Below are positions 10,734-22,829 of a DNA stretch of 64,000 bases, in pieces. Both the position numbers and the translations under genes were made by a program. The notes beneath the pieces were generated by a model. The model was given only the letters and a program-made list of their open reading frames with translations, ran no database searches and was not told the DNA's origin. The stretch comes from Stomoxys calcitrans (lineage: Eukaryota > Arthropoda > Insecta > Diptera > Muscidae). Each line of letters begins with the position of its first letter. Position 1 is the first letter of the stretch. The stretch is taken from the NCBI RefSeq assembly GCF_963082655.1, contig NC_081553.1, forward strand, positions 209,593,696 through 209,657,695. Reading direction: 5' to 3'.

Positions 10734-11215
10734 TACTACTTGTTAGTGGAGGTCGGTTGGGATTCTGAATGGGGCAAATCGGTCCATGTTTTGATATAGC
10801 TGCCATATAAACTGATCTTGGGTCTTGACTTCTTTATCTTTTAATCTGATATAGCTGTCATGTAAACTGATCTCCCGATTAGACTTCTTGAGCTTCTGAA
10901 GGGAGCACTTTTTATCCGATTTGGCTGAAATTTTGCGTATGTCGTTTTGGTATCAATTATGCTCTAAATCGGTTGGTTACCTGATATAGCTGCCATATAA
11001 ACCGATCTCCGAATTTGATAGTCTGAGCCACTGGAGGGCGGAAGTTTTATCCGATTTGCTTGAAATTTTGGAGGTGGTGTTTTTCTATGACTTGTACGAG
11101 ATGTAAGAGATCTGTAAGTGTGAACGACCCATGGGGCTCATACAACAAATCTTTGAATTTACTTCATATGCATACTTTCAAAACAAAATCGATTTTTAAG
11201 TTGCATAGGTTAATA

Positions 11216-11581
11216 CTGGATTAACTGAATAAGGTAAAGCCCAGCCATCAGCCGACATACAATTTGTTTTATTTTTTGGCAGTACTTAGCATTGAGGATG
11301 TCAACTTGTTCTCTTTTTACATTTAAGCTTTGTTTATATTTTCTTCTATATGATGACATTTTCAATCGGTATATTTGACATCCTTAATGATGTTTATGGG
11401 GCCTATCCACTTTATGTTTTCGCATGTGACCTTAAACCCCGTTTACACTGCTCATTAAATCCGGATTTAAGGCTCTCGTCAGCTGATTTTATAAAGGGAA
11501 AGGAAAACAGACGACCGAGTCATTAAATCCGGATTTAAAGAGCAGTGTAAACGAGATTTAAACTTCTATCAGTGAATCCTG
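11216..11581. mobile_element. MITE with CAGGATTCACT-type ends, interrupted
   Basis: The ends CTGGATTAACT and AGTGAATCCTG are imperfect inverted repeats. The body (GAGGATGTCAACTTGTTCTC, then GATGACATTTTCAATCG) matches the uninterrupted copy at 12951-13188. A second MITE interrupts it at about 11433-11558. Confidence 0.7.
11433..11558. mobile_element. Small MITE nested in the CAGGATTCACT element
   Basis: GTTTACACTGCTCATTAAAT at the left and its near-complement (GGATTTAAAGAGCAGTGTAA) at the right form terminal inverted repeats of about 35 bp, flanked by TTAA. The paralogue at 12951-13188 lacks this segment and supplies the empty site. Confidence 0.7.
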
Positions 11582-11684
11582 GGTTAAAAGGTGAATTTTG
11601 GATACAAAAAAATTTCAATTTAAAGCTTTGTTAGTGTAATTTTCCATTTAAAATTTGCAGGAGAGTTAGAACACGCTATACTCT

Positions 11685-11900
11685 CTTTTGTTTCTGAGCC
11701 AATCGGCTCAGAATCACTTTCTGATTCAATTTAGCTATGTCTGTCTGTGCTAAGGCGGTTAACAGTCGGTCAGGTTTGACAGTATTAGGATGACAGATTT
11801 TTGTTTGCATTCTCTTTCTTTTCTCGCATATTCCATTCCTTTCTCGCATATTCCCTGCTCCATATTCCTTAATAACTTTTCCTTCGACTGCTTGTGGTTT
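11685..11900. repeat. Fragments of dispersed repeats
   Basis: 11690-11750 resembles the end region seen near 19230 (CAGAATCACTTTCTGATTC). 11751-11830 matches the interior of the MITE at 8521-8746 (GTTAACAGTCGGTCAGGTTT and following). No complete ends are visible. Confidence 0.45.
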
Positions 11901-12950
11901 GCTTCGATTCGCCGTATGGGACGTTTACACCTAAAGAAATATCTGTAAGATTTTTCTTAAAATTTTGAAAAAAAAATTATTTTCTCAATGAAATTTAAGT
12001 CGAAAATCTTCTTAAAAAATTCTTCAACTGTTTTTCACCTGGAGGGTCGTCACCTTATGGGTCGTACAAACAAAAATTTTTTTTAATATCTGTGCAAAAA
12101 TGACAGAAATTGTTAGTTAAAAGATTAGATATCAGCTTTTTAAACAAGATAAGTATTGTTTTGTATAATACCGGCACGTTTGCGTCGAAATTCGATGTCT
12201 TCTAGAGGCTAAAGTATTTTGTAACAAATTTTTGGCACTTTTTCAAAAAAATCCTAACATGTGTACGCTCCATTAGAATTTTTTTCATTGAAACTTAAAA
12301 AGAAGTTTGCATATTTTTTAGATAAAAAGGACTCCAAAAGTATAATTCTACACATCGCATGAAGTTGTTATCTTGAGAAACCAACAAATAGTGGAATATT
12401 TCCTGTGTTGTTATATTCTATTTACATAACCCTAAAAGCCTTTCTTTGTCTTGCATTGCTTTGTAATAAAAAATAAAACATTCGACAACTCTTTCCCCTT
12501 AAAAATATTTCAAACCTCAGGTTAGTTTCGAAATAACTTCGTATGTTTATTTTTTATAAAAACTCTACATTTTTATAAGTTGTAAAAGGATTTAGGATAA
12601 ATTTAATCTAAAATAATAAAAATAAAACAATTTCAATAAGTTATAATACTCTGTGCCACAATAGTGGTAAAGGATACACAAATATCTGTTTGTGGAAATG
12701 GAAAAGGAACGGTTTTTTATCCCATTTTTTCTACAAACTGAGAATTACCGCAAGAGTATAAACCTTGATTTCTTTACAAAGAGGTGCTGCTTTGAGAAAC
12801 GCCTTTCGGCTGAAAACAATTTTTTGTATTGCCCAAAACGAAACGAGACTTTCTTACGATTTGACTCTTTTGGTCCTTTTGCCTTCACAACTTAAAAAAA
12901 TCCCAAGAGTTTTTTTATTTATAATATTTTCTATTTTTTTTACTAAACTT
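11900..12950. other. AT-rich stretch without recognised features
   Basis: No gene, repeat array or inverted-repeat element is recognised. A fragment like the end of another repeat (ATACTCTGTGCCACAATAGT) lies near 12646. The two short open frames at about 12692-12995 have no family signature. Confidence 0.4.
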
Positions 12951-13188
12951 CAGGATTCACTGAATAAGGTTAAGCCAAGCGATCAGCCGACATAGAATTT
13001 GTTTAATATTTGGCAGTACTTGACATTGAGGATGTCAACTTGTTCTCTTTCTACATTCATTCTTTGTTTACGTTTTCTACTATTTGATGACATTTTCAAT
13101 CGACAGATTTGGCATCCTCAAAGATGTTCATGGGGCCTATACACTTTATGTTTCCGCAAGTAACCTAATCTTCTCTTAGTGAATCCTG
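12951..13188. mobile_element. Intact CAGGATTCACT MITE, 238 bp
   Basis: Perfect 11-bp terminal inverted repeats, CAGGATTCACT and AGTGAATCCTG, bound a non-coding interior shared with 11216-11581. Right next to each end an ATAAGGTTA-like and a TAACCTAAT-like motif extend the symmetry. The superfamily is not assigned. Confidence 0.75.
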
Positions 13189-13189
13189 C

Positions 13190-13915
13190 CTAAAATCCAA
13201 GAAAAACTCTTTGATATTTGGAAAAATCAATGCCTAAGTAAGGCATTTTTTTCAAATATTTCATGACTTTTTCTTAAAGGCCCTACCAATAAAGAATTTA
13301 TTTATTTATTATGTTTATTGCTGGCTCAAAACCATAAAATAAAATTTTCTCCCGGTGAGATTATAATCTATACGTACATATGTGAAAAGTCTACAGGGAA
13401 TTTTTATTATTAAAAAAAAAATAAATTCTTCAATTAATATTTTTTTTTTTTAATTTAAGAGTATAACAAAAAAAAAATTCCATTGCTAAAATTTCTGGTC
13501 ATTAAGCTCGTCTCGAAAGAGAAATAAAGGGAAAACAATTTACAATTGAACCTCCCAGCAGAGTTTTCAGCAGCTTTGTAAGGGAAGTTCGAACTGGTAC
13601 ACTAGATTCACTGCTGGAATTATTAGACAATGTCCCACTTGAATACTCTTCCACTATGTTTGCAGGAACAGGAAATCATTATCACTCCCATATTTGAAAT
13701 CGTAACATGTTCTCTCACTCATAAAATGTCGTGCCGAAACCTAAAAACAATGCTACAACACATAAATGTGACTCTGTATGCTGAGGAGGAAGCACCCGCT
13801 TACCCTAGTGCAACCAAAATGCACTAATTTCAGCATTAACATTTTTTGCATCAGAATAATTAACGCTTTAGAATAAGTATATTCTTCACTTAAACAATCA
13901 CCAAAAGTAGCGCTG
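13190..13915. other. Intergenic, no recognised feature
   Basis: AT-rich single-copy-looking DNA with poly-A and poly-T runs (13415-13480). The open frame at 13630-13827 shows no domain. It may include further LINE debris near 13750-13915. Confidence 0.35.
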
Positions 13916-14215
13916 AATTCAGCGCAAGAAACAATTGCGCTTAGAGTATGCACACAGCAATGTTAGTGCATCCAGTTTTATGAAGATTGTTTGCTGGGAT
14001 ATATCTGCATTGTCTTCATTCTTGTGTACGGCACATATTAAGCTGATGTTCCAATATACGAGTTGGCGTTTTTCTGGACTGATTGCACATACATGCTGAT
14101 GCCCAGGTGTCTTCAGCTTGTCCCCTTCAGTCTTAAATAGTTCAGCTGGCAACCAATCGGCTCCTGCTGCCTTGTTGTTCTTCAGCCAGGCAAACGCTAC
14201 CTACACCCTTCCGAC
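13916..14215 (-). pseudogene. RTE-type LINE reverse transcriptase fragment
   Basis: Translated on the minus strand, the sequence reads AWLKNNKAAGADWLPAELFK, followed after a gap by YWNISLICAVHKNEDNADIS. This is the RT segment around motifs 1-2 of RTE-like LINEs (K-N-N-KA-G-D-x-PAELFK, then W-N-x-S-ICPIHKKGD). The frame is nearly open for 77 residues but flanked by stops. A second piece of this LINE type is at 44293-44817. Confidence 0.55.
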
Positions 14216-14308
14216 TAGGCATTATTTGTTCTATACCATGATCAGGAAATGGTTTTTCCGGCAAAGTTGGATAGCCGTAGCTGGAGAAAATGGTATTTTC
14301 ATAGCCTA

Positions 14309-14396
14309 AACTTGAATCGGACTGCACTCATTGATGTGTGAGAAGTTTCCCCCTATTCCTTAGTGAAATGTTCATTGGCAAAATTTGCATTTGCAA
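14309..14396 (+). mobile_element. SINE 3'-end fragment
   Basis: It matches only the last roughly 90 bases of the tRNA-derived SINE (TTGAATCGGACTGCACTCAT to GGCAAAATTTGCATTTGCA). The tRNA-like head is missing, so it is dead, and it abuts a Jockey-like LINE fragment. Confidence 0.8.
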
Positions 14397-14800
14397 GTAC
14401 ACCATCTATTATCACAGGGAGTTCCCCAAGGCGGGATGTTATCTCCGGCACTGTTTAACCTCTACCTATCCTCCATTCCACCCCCTCCGGGCGGCATAGA
14501 GATTATCATATGCGGACGATTGTACGATCATGGCATCAGGCTCCCCGGATTGATGGCATCAGCGATAGGTTAAACATCTACCTCAACGAACTTGCCTCCT
14601 ATTTCGTTGCAAGAAATTTGAAGATATCTGCCACCAAATCTTCAGCCACTTGCCTCCTATTTCGCTGCAAGAAATTTGAAGATATCTGCCACTAAATCTT
14701 CAGCCACATTGTTCACTACATACACGCATGAGGTGTGTAGGGAGCTGAAAGTGATGTTTGACGAAGCCACAATTCCGACCATCAAGTGTCCCATTCAACA
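14397..14800 (+). pseudogene. Jockey-like LINE reverse transcriptase fragment
   Basis: The RT motif QGVPQGGMLSPALFNLYLS is followed, one frame over, by the catalytic YADDCTIMA motif (codons near 14510; Y changed), then RLNIYLNELASYFVARNLKIS and SATLFTTYTHEV. This order is typical of Jockey-clade RT palm and thumb. A 69-bp segment around 14598 is duplicated in tandem at 14649, and frameshifts separate the motifs. It is non-functional. Confidence 0.75.
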
Positions 14801-15044
14801 GATCCTACAAACTCACCTCACATGCCACAGCAATTTGCGGTAGAGTCAAAAGTAGAAGCAAGGGGTGCTGACAAAGAAACCTTCGTCAGCTTTGTGACAC
14901 GCAGTGGAAATGACCCTGGGGTCATTTTAGGGGAGTGTACAAGAAATACGATTTTTTTTGATTTCCCCGTAACCTACACTTCAGCCAGCCCATATCCCGA
15001 ATTTGTCTTTGAGCCTCTAGATGGCACAATTGTTATCCGATAGG

Positions 15045-17545
15045 GTTGATGATTTCGCTTATAATCTTAAACATCTATTTAAAGTATGATCCCAATTGGT
15101 CCATAACCTGATAGAGGCCCCATATAAATCAAATCCCCAGTTATACTACTTGAGCCCCTAGAGCGCGCATATCATATCAGATTGGACTGAAAATTTGCAG
15201 GAAGACTTCTTTTATGACCTCCAACATCTATGTTAAGGCGTAATTATTATGTTTGACGATTTTGCTTATAACCTCGAACATCTATGCAAAGTAATATCAG
15301 AATCGGTCCCTTACCTGATATAGTTGGGATATAAATCCATCTCCCGATTTTATTTCTTAAGGCTTTAGAGGAGGAAATTCTAATCCGATTGGGCTGGAAT
15401 ATTGCATCATTACTTCTCTTCCAACACCTATGTCTAGAATGGTCCAAATGGGTCCCTAACCCTATAAAGCTCCCTTGTAAACCGGGTTTCCGATTTTGGT
15501 TTTGAACCTCTAGAGGGCGTAATTTTTATCCCATAGGGCTGAAAATCAGATGCAAATCTATGCAAACTATGATCCGAATCAGTCCCTGATGTAGGTCCCA
15601 TATAAACCGATCTTCAATTATATTTCTTGAGCCTCAAGAGGCCGCATTTATTATCCTTTGGGCTGAAATTTTGCACTTTGCTTTCTTTTATGACCTCCGA
15701 TATTTGTGCTAAGAATGATCCAAATGTGTTCCCAACTCAATACACCTTCCATTAAACCGGGTTCCCGATTTTAGGTTTGAGCCTCCAGAGGGTGAATTTC
15801 AGATAGGGCTGAAATTCAGCTCAATAATTTCGCTTATAACCCCCAACATCTATGCAAACTATGATTCGAATCTGTCCATAACCTGATGTAGATCCCATAT
15901 AAACCCATCTTCCAATCATATTTCTTGAGCCTCAAGAGGGCGCATTTTTTATGCGATTGGGCTAACATTTTGCCTAATAACTTTTCATATGACCTCCAAC
16001 ATTTGTGCTAGGTGAGATCAAAATCTGTTCCCAACCCGATAAAGGTCCCATACTAATTTAATTTGGAACCTCCAGAGGGCGCAATTGTACTTCTTGAGCC
16101 TCCAGAGGGCGCAATTGTTCTACGATTAGTCTGTCATTCTGCACCTTGGTTTCTGTCATAACTTCCAACATCTATGTCAGGTATGGTTGGAGACGGTCCA
16201 TAAAGCTTTAAAGCTCCCATCAAAACGCATCTCCCGATTTTATTTCTTTAGTCTCTAAAGGGCGCAATTGTCATACGAATTGGCTGTAAATTTGCACGGT
16301 GGCCTTGTTTTTGATCTCCAGCATCCAAGACAAGTATGATCCAAATCGGCTTCTAACCCCATATGAACCCATCTCTAGATCTTACTTATTGAGCCCTATA
16401 TATCGCTCCCATAAAAACCCATCTCCCGTATATACTTCTTGGGCATCTAGAGGGCTCAATTGTTATTCGATTGGTCTGGTACTTTGCACGTAGGGTTCTG
16501 TCATGACTTTCAACATCTATGTCAAGTATGTTTGGAATCGGTCCATAACCTTATTCAGCTCTCATAAAAACCCATCTGCCGATTTTACTTCTTGAGCCTC
16601 TAGAGGGCGCAATTGTTATACGAATTGGTTGAAATTTTGCACGGTGGATTTGTTTTTGATCTTCAGTATTCAAGACAAGTATGGTATAAATCGGTCTCTA
16701 ACCCCAATTAGCTCCCCTATAAACCGATCTCTAAAACTTACTTCTTGAGCCCTATATAACACCCATAAAAACCCATCTCCCGATTTCACTTCTTGGGCCT
16801 CTAGAGGGCTCAATTGTTATTCGATTGGTCTGGTACTTTGCACGTAGGGTTCTGTCATGACTTTCAACATCTATGTTAAGTATGTTTGGAATCGGTCCAT
16901 AACCTTATTCAGCTCTCATAAAAACCCATCTGCCGATTTTACTTCTTTAGCCTCTAGAGGGCGCAATCGTCATACGAATTGGCTGAAATTTTGCACGGTG
17001 ACTTTGTTTTTGATCTACAGCATCCAAGACAAGTATGATACAAATCGGTCTCTAACCCCATTTAGCTCCCCTATAAACCGATATCTAGATCTTTCTTCTT
17101 GAGGCCTATATAGCACCCATAAAAACCCATCTCCCGATTTCACTTCTTGAGCTTCCAGAGGGCGCAATTGTTCTACGATTAGTCTGTCATTCTGCAACTT
17201 GGTTTCTGTCATAACTTCCAACATCTATGTCAGGTATGGTTGGAGACGGTCCATAAAGCTTTAAAGTTCCCATCAGAACCCATCTCCTTCTTTTTTTACT
17301 TCTTGAGCCTCTGGAGGGCGTAATTTATCTACCATGTGTTTGAAATTTTGCACGGTGGCTTTGCTTTTGATTTCCAACATCCAAGAGAAGTATGATACAA
17401 ATCGGTCTCTAACCCCATATAGCTCCCATATAAACCGATTTCTAGATCTTACTTTGTGATCCCTATATAGCTCCCATAAACACCCATCTCGCGAATCTAC
17501 TTCTAGAGCCTCTAGAGGGCGCAATTGTTATCCGATTGGTCTGTT
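15045..17545 (-). repeat. Degenerate 153-bp-type array, with 354-bp higher-order units
   Basis: More than a dozen monomers share CCCATCTCCCGATTT, CTTCTTGAGCCTCTAGAGGG and GATTGGNCTGAAATTTTGCA phrases. In the right part the core positions 16571, 16724, 16772, 16925, 17078 and 17126 give intervals of 153, 48, 153, 153 and 48. This is a composite 354-bp unit (153+153+48) repeated at least twice. Neither terminal structure is evident, so it is either truncated or a free-standing satellite derived from the dispersed element. Confidence 0.75.
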
Positions 17546-18880
17546 ACATTTCTTTCCATATTTTGTTGTATAAATTTCCTTGTCATAGCTGATTGAGATA
17601 AATTTCCTTTAGACTTTTCCATACCATAAGGAAAACTTCAATAAAATGACGTAAATAAAGATTTTTGTTAATTTTTTTTAACATTTTTCATTTCAAGATA
17701 TTCTTTCTCCCTTACACTCTGGACTAACTTATTATGTATATTAAAGAAAATAGTCTCTCTATCTTCCATACATTATTCGGATTAGAAGGTCACTCTCTTT
17801 CCCCCCCTCAAAACCCACCTTCCCCTATAGCCTATAAAAATTGATATCGATAATCTTTGTAGTTCGTCAAAGAATTAAAGCTTAATGAAAACGAAATAAA
17901 AAACGTTGTATACTTGATTTAACCAGAGGAACAATACCAAGTACTGTTTCTCAGTTAAAGGAAACTAATTTAAAAAATTAAATAAAAACTAAAATCACTA
18001 GTTGTAGCTTTTCCATTACAAAAAAAACTTTAATTCCCTTTATTTAACACAGAGAAAAGAAAAACATTTGGAATAAATTTATATTATGATATATTTTTTG
18101 TAAATTTTAAGTTTTAATTTACATAACAGGCTCTGTATGTACTCGTAGCATAAAAACCCCTCAAAACAAATATTAGTTATACAAAAAAAAAAACACACAA
18201 TATACATAAATACAGAAAAAAAATCATAAATAATAATTGATTATTAAGCCACCACCAAGCACACAAAACAAACCATATACATATTATAAAGCTAAATACA
18301 AATCAACACAATAATATACATACAGTAGTATAGTTCGAAATACCCCTATCTTCCACCCCACCCCCCATTGAATGATTTATGATAATTATTATTAAGAAGT
18401 AACAAAAAAACAACAAGAGAAAATTAATCTATCAACTTACCCCTTACCGTAAGTGTAGACATTATGTATGTATATCGCTACTAATGAATTATGAAACATG
18501 AATTTTTTAGTTTTTAACAACTATACCATAATATATGGTTTAATATATAATATATTTGTTTTTTTTTTTTAATAATATATATATACATATATATTTCATA
18601 ATGCATACAAAATACATCTGATAATTACTTTAATATTAATTAAATCTATATATACACAGTTTTTCTTTCTTTCATTGTATGTACCTATATATAAATATTT
18701 TTCTGTATGTATTTTAGCATATAAATGATAATAAGAATAAAAAAAAAATAACAATCATATGTAAGCTATATAATTTTAATGCTAAATAAAAATTTTCTTT
18801 AAAAAGTATTTCATAAAAAATTAAAAAAAAAGAACATTGCAGTTTTATTTCGTACAGTTTTGGTTTACATATTTTTTTTA
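17546..18880. other. Very AT-rich gene-free stretch
   Basis: It holds long A and T runs, TA repeats near 18540-18600 and many ATATAT tracts. No element ends, RNA gene or coding frame can be supported. Confidence 0.5.
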
Positions 18881-18884
18881 TATG

Positions 18885-20000
18885 ACCATATAAGTGCAAA
18901 TCCGACGATAATATATATGGAAGCTATATCCACATCTGAACCGATTTTGATGAAATCTTTCATATATGCTAAGATCAGTAACAGAACAATCTAAGCCAAA
19001 TTTTTTGCATATCGGTTGAAAATTTTAACTACTACGGCCAGTTAAGTGCCAACCGGGCGATACTTATATATGAGAGTTATATCTAAATCTGAACCGATTT
19101 TTACCAAAACCAATAGCGTTCATCCATGGGCAAAAAAAAAGTAAAATGTGCAAAATTTCGTGGCGATTGGACAAACAACAAGACCTGTACCTTGATTACA
19201 AGAATACATGAACTCACATGACTGAATCGAATCAGAAAGTGATTCTGAGGCGATCGGTATGCTTATCAATGGGTCTAGCTCTTTTCGTTCTTTGCGTTGC
19301 AACCCAAAGGCACGAACTTATAATACCCTGTACCACAGTGGTGGTGTAGAGCATAAAAATTGCTGAAAGAACTTATATACCAGGGTCAAATATATACAAG
19401 ATTTTAATGATATCCTACAACATCTCGAAATATTGATCTGTGAACCTATAAAGTATATATAGGGTCGTGATTGTCTTAACATTTGAGTCGATGAGCAAAC
19501 CGCTTGAAATTTTGCAAATATACTTCTCATTTATGCAGGCCGTTGGGGATTGGAAATATGCCAAGAGCTGCCATATAAACCAATTCCGCATTCTTGAGCT
19601 CTTAGAGAAAGCAATTCTTATTTCATTTTGCACAATGACTGCTCATATTCATTCATGGTCTAAATCAGTCCAGGTAGTTCCCTTATTTCTTTCGATTCTA
19701 GAGGGCGCTGAAAACTTGCACAATGATTTCTGCTAGGGCAGGCCGTTTGGGATTGGAAATAGGCCAAATTAAGAAAGAGCTGCCATATAAACCAATTCCG
19801 CATTCTTGAGCTCTTAGAGAAAGCAATTCTTATTTTATTTTGCACAATGACTGCTTATATTCATTTATGGTCTAAATCAGTCCACAACCTGATATAGTTC
19901 CCTTATTTCTTTCGATTCTATTTTTTCAACCGCTAGAGGGCGCTGAAAACTTGCACAATGATTTCTACTAGGACTTTTAACAAGTAAAACAAGAATTAAT
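18885..20000. repeat. Fragments of 153-bp-type and related elements
   Basis: 18895-19110 holds two TATATATGGAAGCTATATC-like cores on the + strand. From about 19320 (ATAATACCCTGTACCACAGT) a minus-oriented element begins: CTCGAAATATTGATCTG and TATAAAGTATATAT end-region phrases, then two copies of a roughly 199-bp block (19539 and 19738) with GAGCTGCCATATAAACC cores. It ends near 20000 without a hairpin. The CTGTACCACAGT terminus differs from the CTCCACC and CCACCACC types and recurs near 12650 and 25930. Confidence 0.6.
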
Positions 20001-20276
20001 CGAATCGTTTCCATGTAATCTTATTTCTCATTTTGATCTCTTGAAAACCTACAACAATTAATTGTCATCTAAATATAAAATTCCTCAAAGGAATGTTCAT
20101 GGGGAAATTTGCTTTTGAAATCAGAAACCTTCCTCCTATGCAAAGACCGATTCAGATTTTGTGCCATAAACCCTTAAACCACAATCAGCAGCCCAAAAGA
20201 TCGGTGTCCATAGCAGTGGTGAAAAACCACGCCCTGTTGCCTATTCCTGGTGGTATGTATCCTTTCCGAGGTAACT

Positions 20277-20662
20277 AGAACTGGCAAAATATCGATATTT
20301 TATTTTTTTTTTCTGAATATCGATTGACATTTTTCCTATCGATACTATCGGCAAAGTTAATTTTTTTTGGCAAAATTGATCCGATTTTGAAATTAGCATT
20401 ACGCTTATAGAGGGAGCAATTTTCATCCATTTAGGCTAAAATTTGTTCTCTCACTTCCATCTGACTTTATTAAATTTGGTTTATTTCGTGTGTCCATAAA
20501 TTTTTCTTCTATATTAATATATCTACTGATTTTTTCTTTTCATTTTTGTTTGAAATAAAGTTGACGGGAAACTCACGATAGTATCGATACTAACGATATT
20601 TATTATAGGAAATATCGAAAATATCGAATATTGCGATTATCGTAGTTTGCCAGCTCTAGAGG
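20277..20662. mobile_element. TIR element with ATCGATA-rich ends
   Basis: CTGGCAAAATATCGATATTT at the left faces CGTAGTTTGCCAGCTCTAGA at the right (complement: AGAGCTGGCAAACTACGATA). ATCGATA-type tracts lie inside both ends. The interior includes a piece of a 153-bp monomer (TTATAGAGGGAGCAATTTTC). A related copy starts at 28783. Confidence 0.6.
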
Positions 20663-21009
20663 TGAACCCAATACTGAACTTCATCAGTATTGGGTTCGCC
20701 TTTAGCGAAGGCATGTTATTTATACATCCCGTAATTCCGTTCTCCACACCTGCATTCCTTAATGCCGCCTCTATGGCAAATTAATGTAAAGACCCCGTCA
20801 ATGTACATGTCCCTGCAGAAACGCCACCAGCCTAGATTCCTTTAAGTGAAGAGTCCTTTTCAGGTGATGCACGACACTATGAAGCGTAATATTGATCCAT
20901 CTGTTCTTGATATATGAATGCTGGCAACTGGAGAAAAAAGTTGCCAAAAGTGAAACTTATTGGGCTAAAGTCTTAGTTATTTCATAGAGCATGGATGAAT
21001 AAGGATGAA
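20663..21009. other. Short unassigned stretch
   Basis: Contains a short inverted pair (GAACCCAATACTGA at 20664 and TCAGTATTGGGTTC at 20683). No gene is recognised. It runs into LINE debris. Confidence 0.3.
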
Positions 21010-21640
21010 CTTATCAGAATTTTGATGAACTCGAGTTAGTTTGGGTTAAAGTGGTAGTCCACCATCACACTCACTTTGACATTTTTGTCCATTGTGATAC
21101 CACAGGAACAGGAGAAGGAAGATGACTTAAAGTTTCTTCCGTCGAAGCATCCAGATCGCATTAAAAAGCCCTACAACTTGCGAATGTTGAAATCAACTAA
21201 ATCCGACAAGTTCTCAAAGATGTGAGAGCCTAAAGTAGAACTCTTTCCGAAAGCCAATGTGGGACTTGTACAGCAGATGTTCTATAGTCTCTTCTTCTTC
21301 GATGTCCTAACAGCTTCTGCAAAAGTCGTTGCTGGCAAGCTTCAATCTGTCAGCATGTTTTCATGGCGGAGTAATGAGGAATGGAAGAGCTGAAGATTTG
21401 GCAGTGTTGGCCATTGCACTGCCGTTAATAATCTTGGTTAACCCAAAGCATTTGGTAGGCGGTGAACGGGCATGTAGAACTAACTATGGAACAGCGAAAC
21501 GGTCTGCAGGACGACCAAAATCCTTTGGATAGATCCGTATCGTGAGAAGTGGAGGCTATAAATGAAAGAAAGCAGGATTGAGGAAAAACTATAGCTTTCG
21601 GCATCATAACGGTAGACACGGGACTACGAGCTCACTAATT
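21010..21640. pseudogene. LINE 3'-end fragments in both orientations
   Basis: 21010-21365 is the complement of a LINE 3' region whose + strand relative is at 53420-53806 (shared phrases AACGACTTTTGCAGAAGCTG and CTTCCTTCTCCTGTTCCTGT). 21366-21640 is + strand and matches the LINE C-terminal segment at about 33090-33360 (LxLVNPKxLxG, then CGACGATTC-type sequence and a GGACTACGAGC phrase). Two separate LINE insertions or an inversion are implied. All frames are broken. Confidence 0.55.
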
Positions 21641-21654
21641 GATTTCAGTTATAA

Positions 21655-22818
21655 CAAGTAAAAACGTGCTAAGTTCGGCCGGGCCGAATTTTATATACCC
21701 TTCACCATGGATCGCATTAGTCGAGTTCTTTTCCCGGCATCCCTTCTTAGGCATAAAAGGATATAAGAAAAGATTTGCTCTGCTATTAGAGCGATATCAA
21801 GATATGGTCCGGTTTGGACCACAATTAAATTATATGTTGTAGACCTGTGTAAAATGTCAGCCAATTCGAATAAGAATTACACCCTTTGGGGCCTCAAGAA
21901 GTAAAACAGAGAGATCGATTTATATGGGAGCTGTATCGGGCTATAGACCGATTCAGACCATTATAAACACGTCTGTTGATAGTGATGAGAGAATCCGTCG
22001 TACAAAATTTCAGGCAAATCGGATAATAATTGCGACCTCTAGAGGCTCAAGAAGTCAAGATCCCAAATCGGTTTATATGGCAGCTATATCAGGTTATGAA
22101 CCGATTTGAACCTTATTTGACACAGTTGTTGAAAGTAAGAATAAAATACGTCTTGCAAAATTTCAGCCAAATCGGATAGGAATTGCGCCCTCTAGAAGCT
22201 CAAGAAGTCAGGTCCCCAGATCTGTTTATATGGCAGCTATATCAGGTTATGAACCGATTTGAACCATACTTGGCACAGTTGTTGGATATCAAAACACAAT
22301 ACTATGTGCCAAATTTCATTCCAATCGGATAAGAAATGCTCACTCTAGAGGCTCAAGAAGTCAAGACCCAAGATCGGTGTATATGGCAGCTATATCAAAA
22401 CATGGACCGATATGGCCCATTTACAATACCAACCGACCTTCACTAATAAGAAGTATTTGTGCGCAATTTTTTTCCTATTTGGCTGACATTTTGTACAACG
22501 ACTTCTCCTATGATCATGAATGTACGTGCCAAATATGTTCTGAATTGGTTGATAACCTGATATAGCGAATCTCCCGATTTTACTTCTTGATCCCCTATAG
22601 AGGGTAATTCTTATACGATTTGGCTGAAATTTTTCACAATGACTTCTTCATCTCAAACATCTAAACCAAGTTTGGGACGAATCGATCCATAACCATGTAT
22701 AGCTCCAATAGCATAGCAATTTTTATCCATTACCTGTCAAAGAACTTGACAAGTGCGACCCATGGTGGAGGGTATACAAGATTCGAGCCGGCCGAACTTG
22801 GCACGCTTTTACATGTTT
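21655..22818. mobile_element. Composite 153-bp-array element with hairpin ends on both sides
   Basis: The left end has GTGCTAAGTTCGGCCGGGCC then TATATACCCTTCACCATGG. The right end has CCATGGTGGAGGGTATACAA then CGAGCCGGCCGAACTTGGCA. The left half (to about 22440) contains plus-oriented monomers at 153-bp spacing. The right half (from about 22460) contains minus-oriented monomers. The usual GTCCGTCTGTC end is missing. This is a fold-back arrangement of two element halves. Confidence 0.75.
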
Positions 22819-22829
22819 GAGGTCTCTTT

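Larger units (their letters stand above)
9604..11104 (-). mobile_element. 153-bp-array element, interrupted twice
   Basis: It begins with TTTTTATACCCTTCAT, continues after a SINE with CCCTTCATAGGATGGGGGCA, and then has the GTCCGTCTGTC-type end region and a few 153-bp-type monomers (core GATATAGCTGCCATATAAAC) to about 11100. A SINE sits in its terminus (9620-9927) and a Tc1/mariner derivative in its body (10127-10733). The hairpin end is missing or degraded. Confidence 0.7.
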
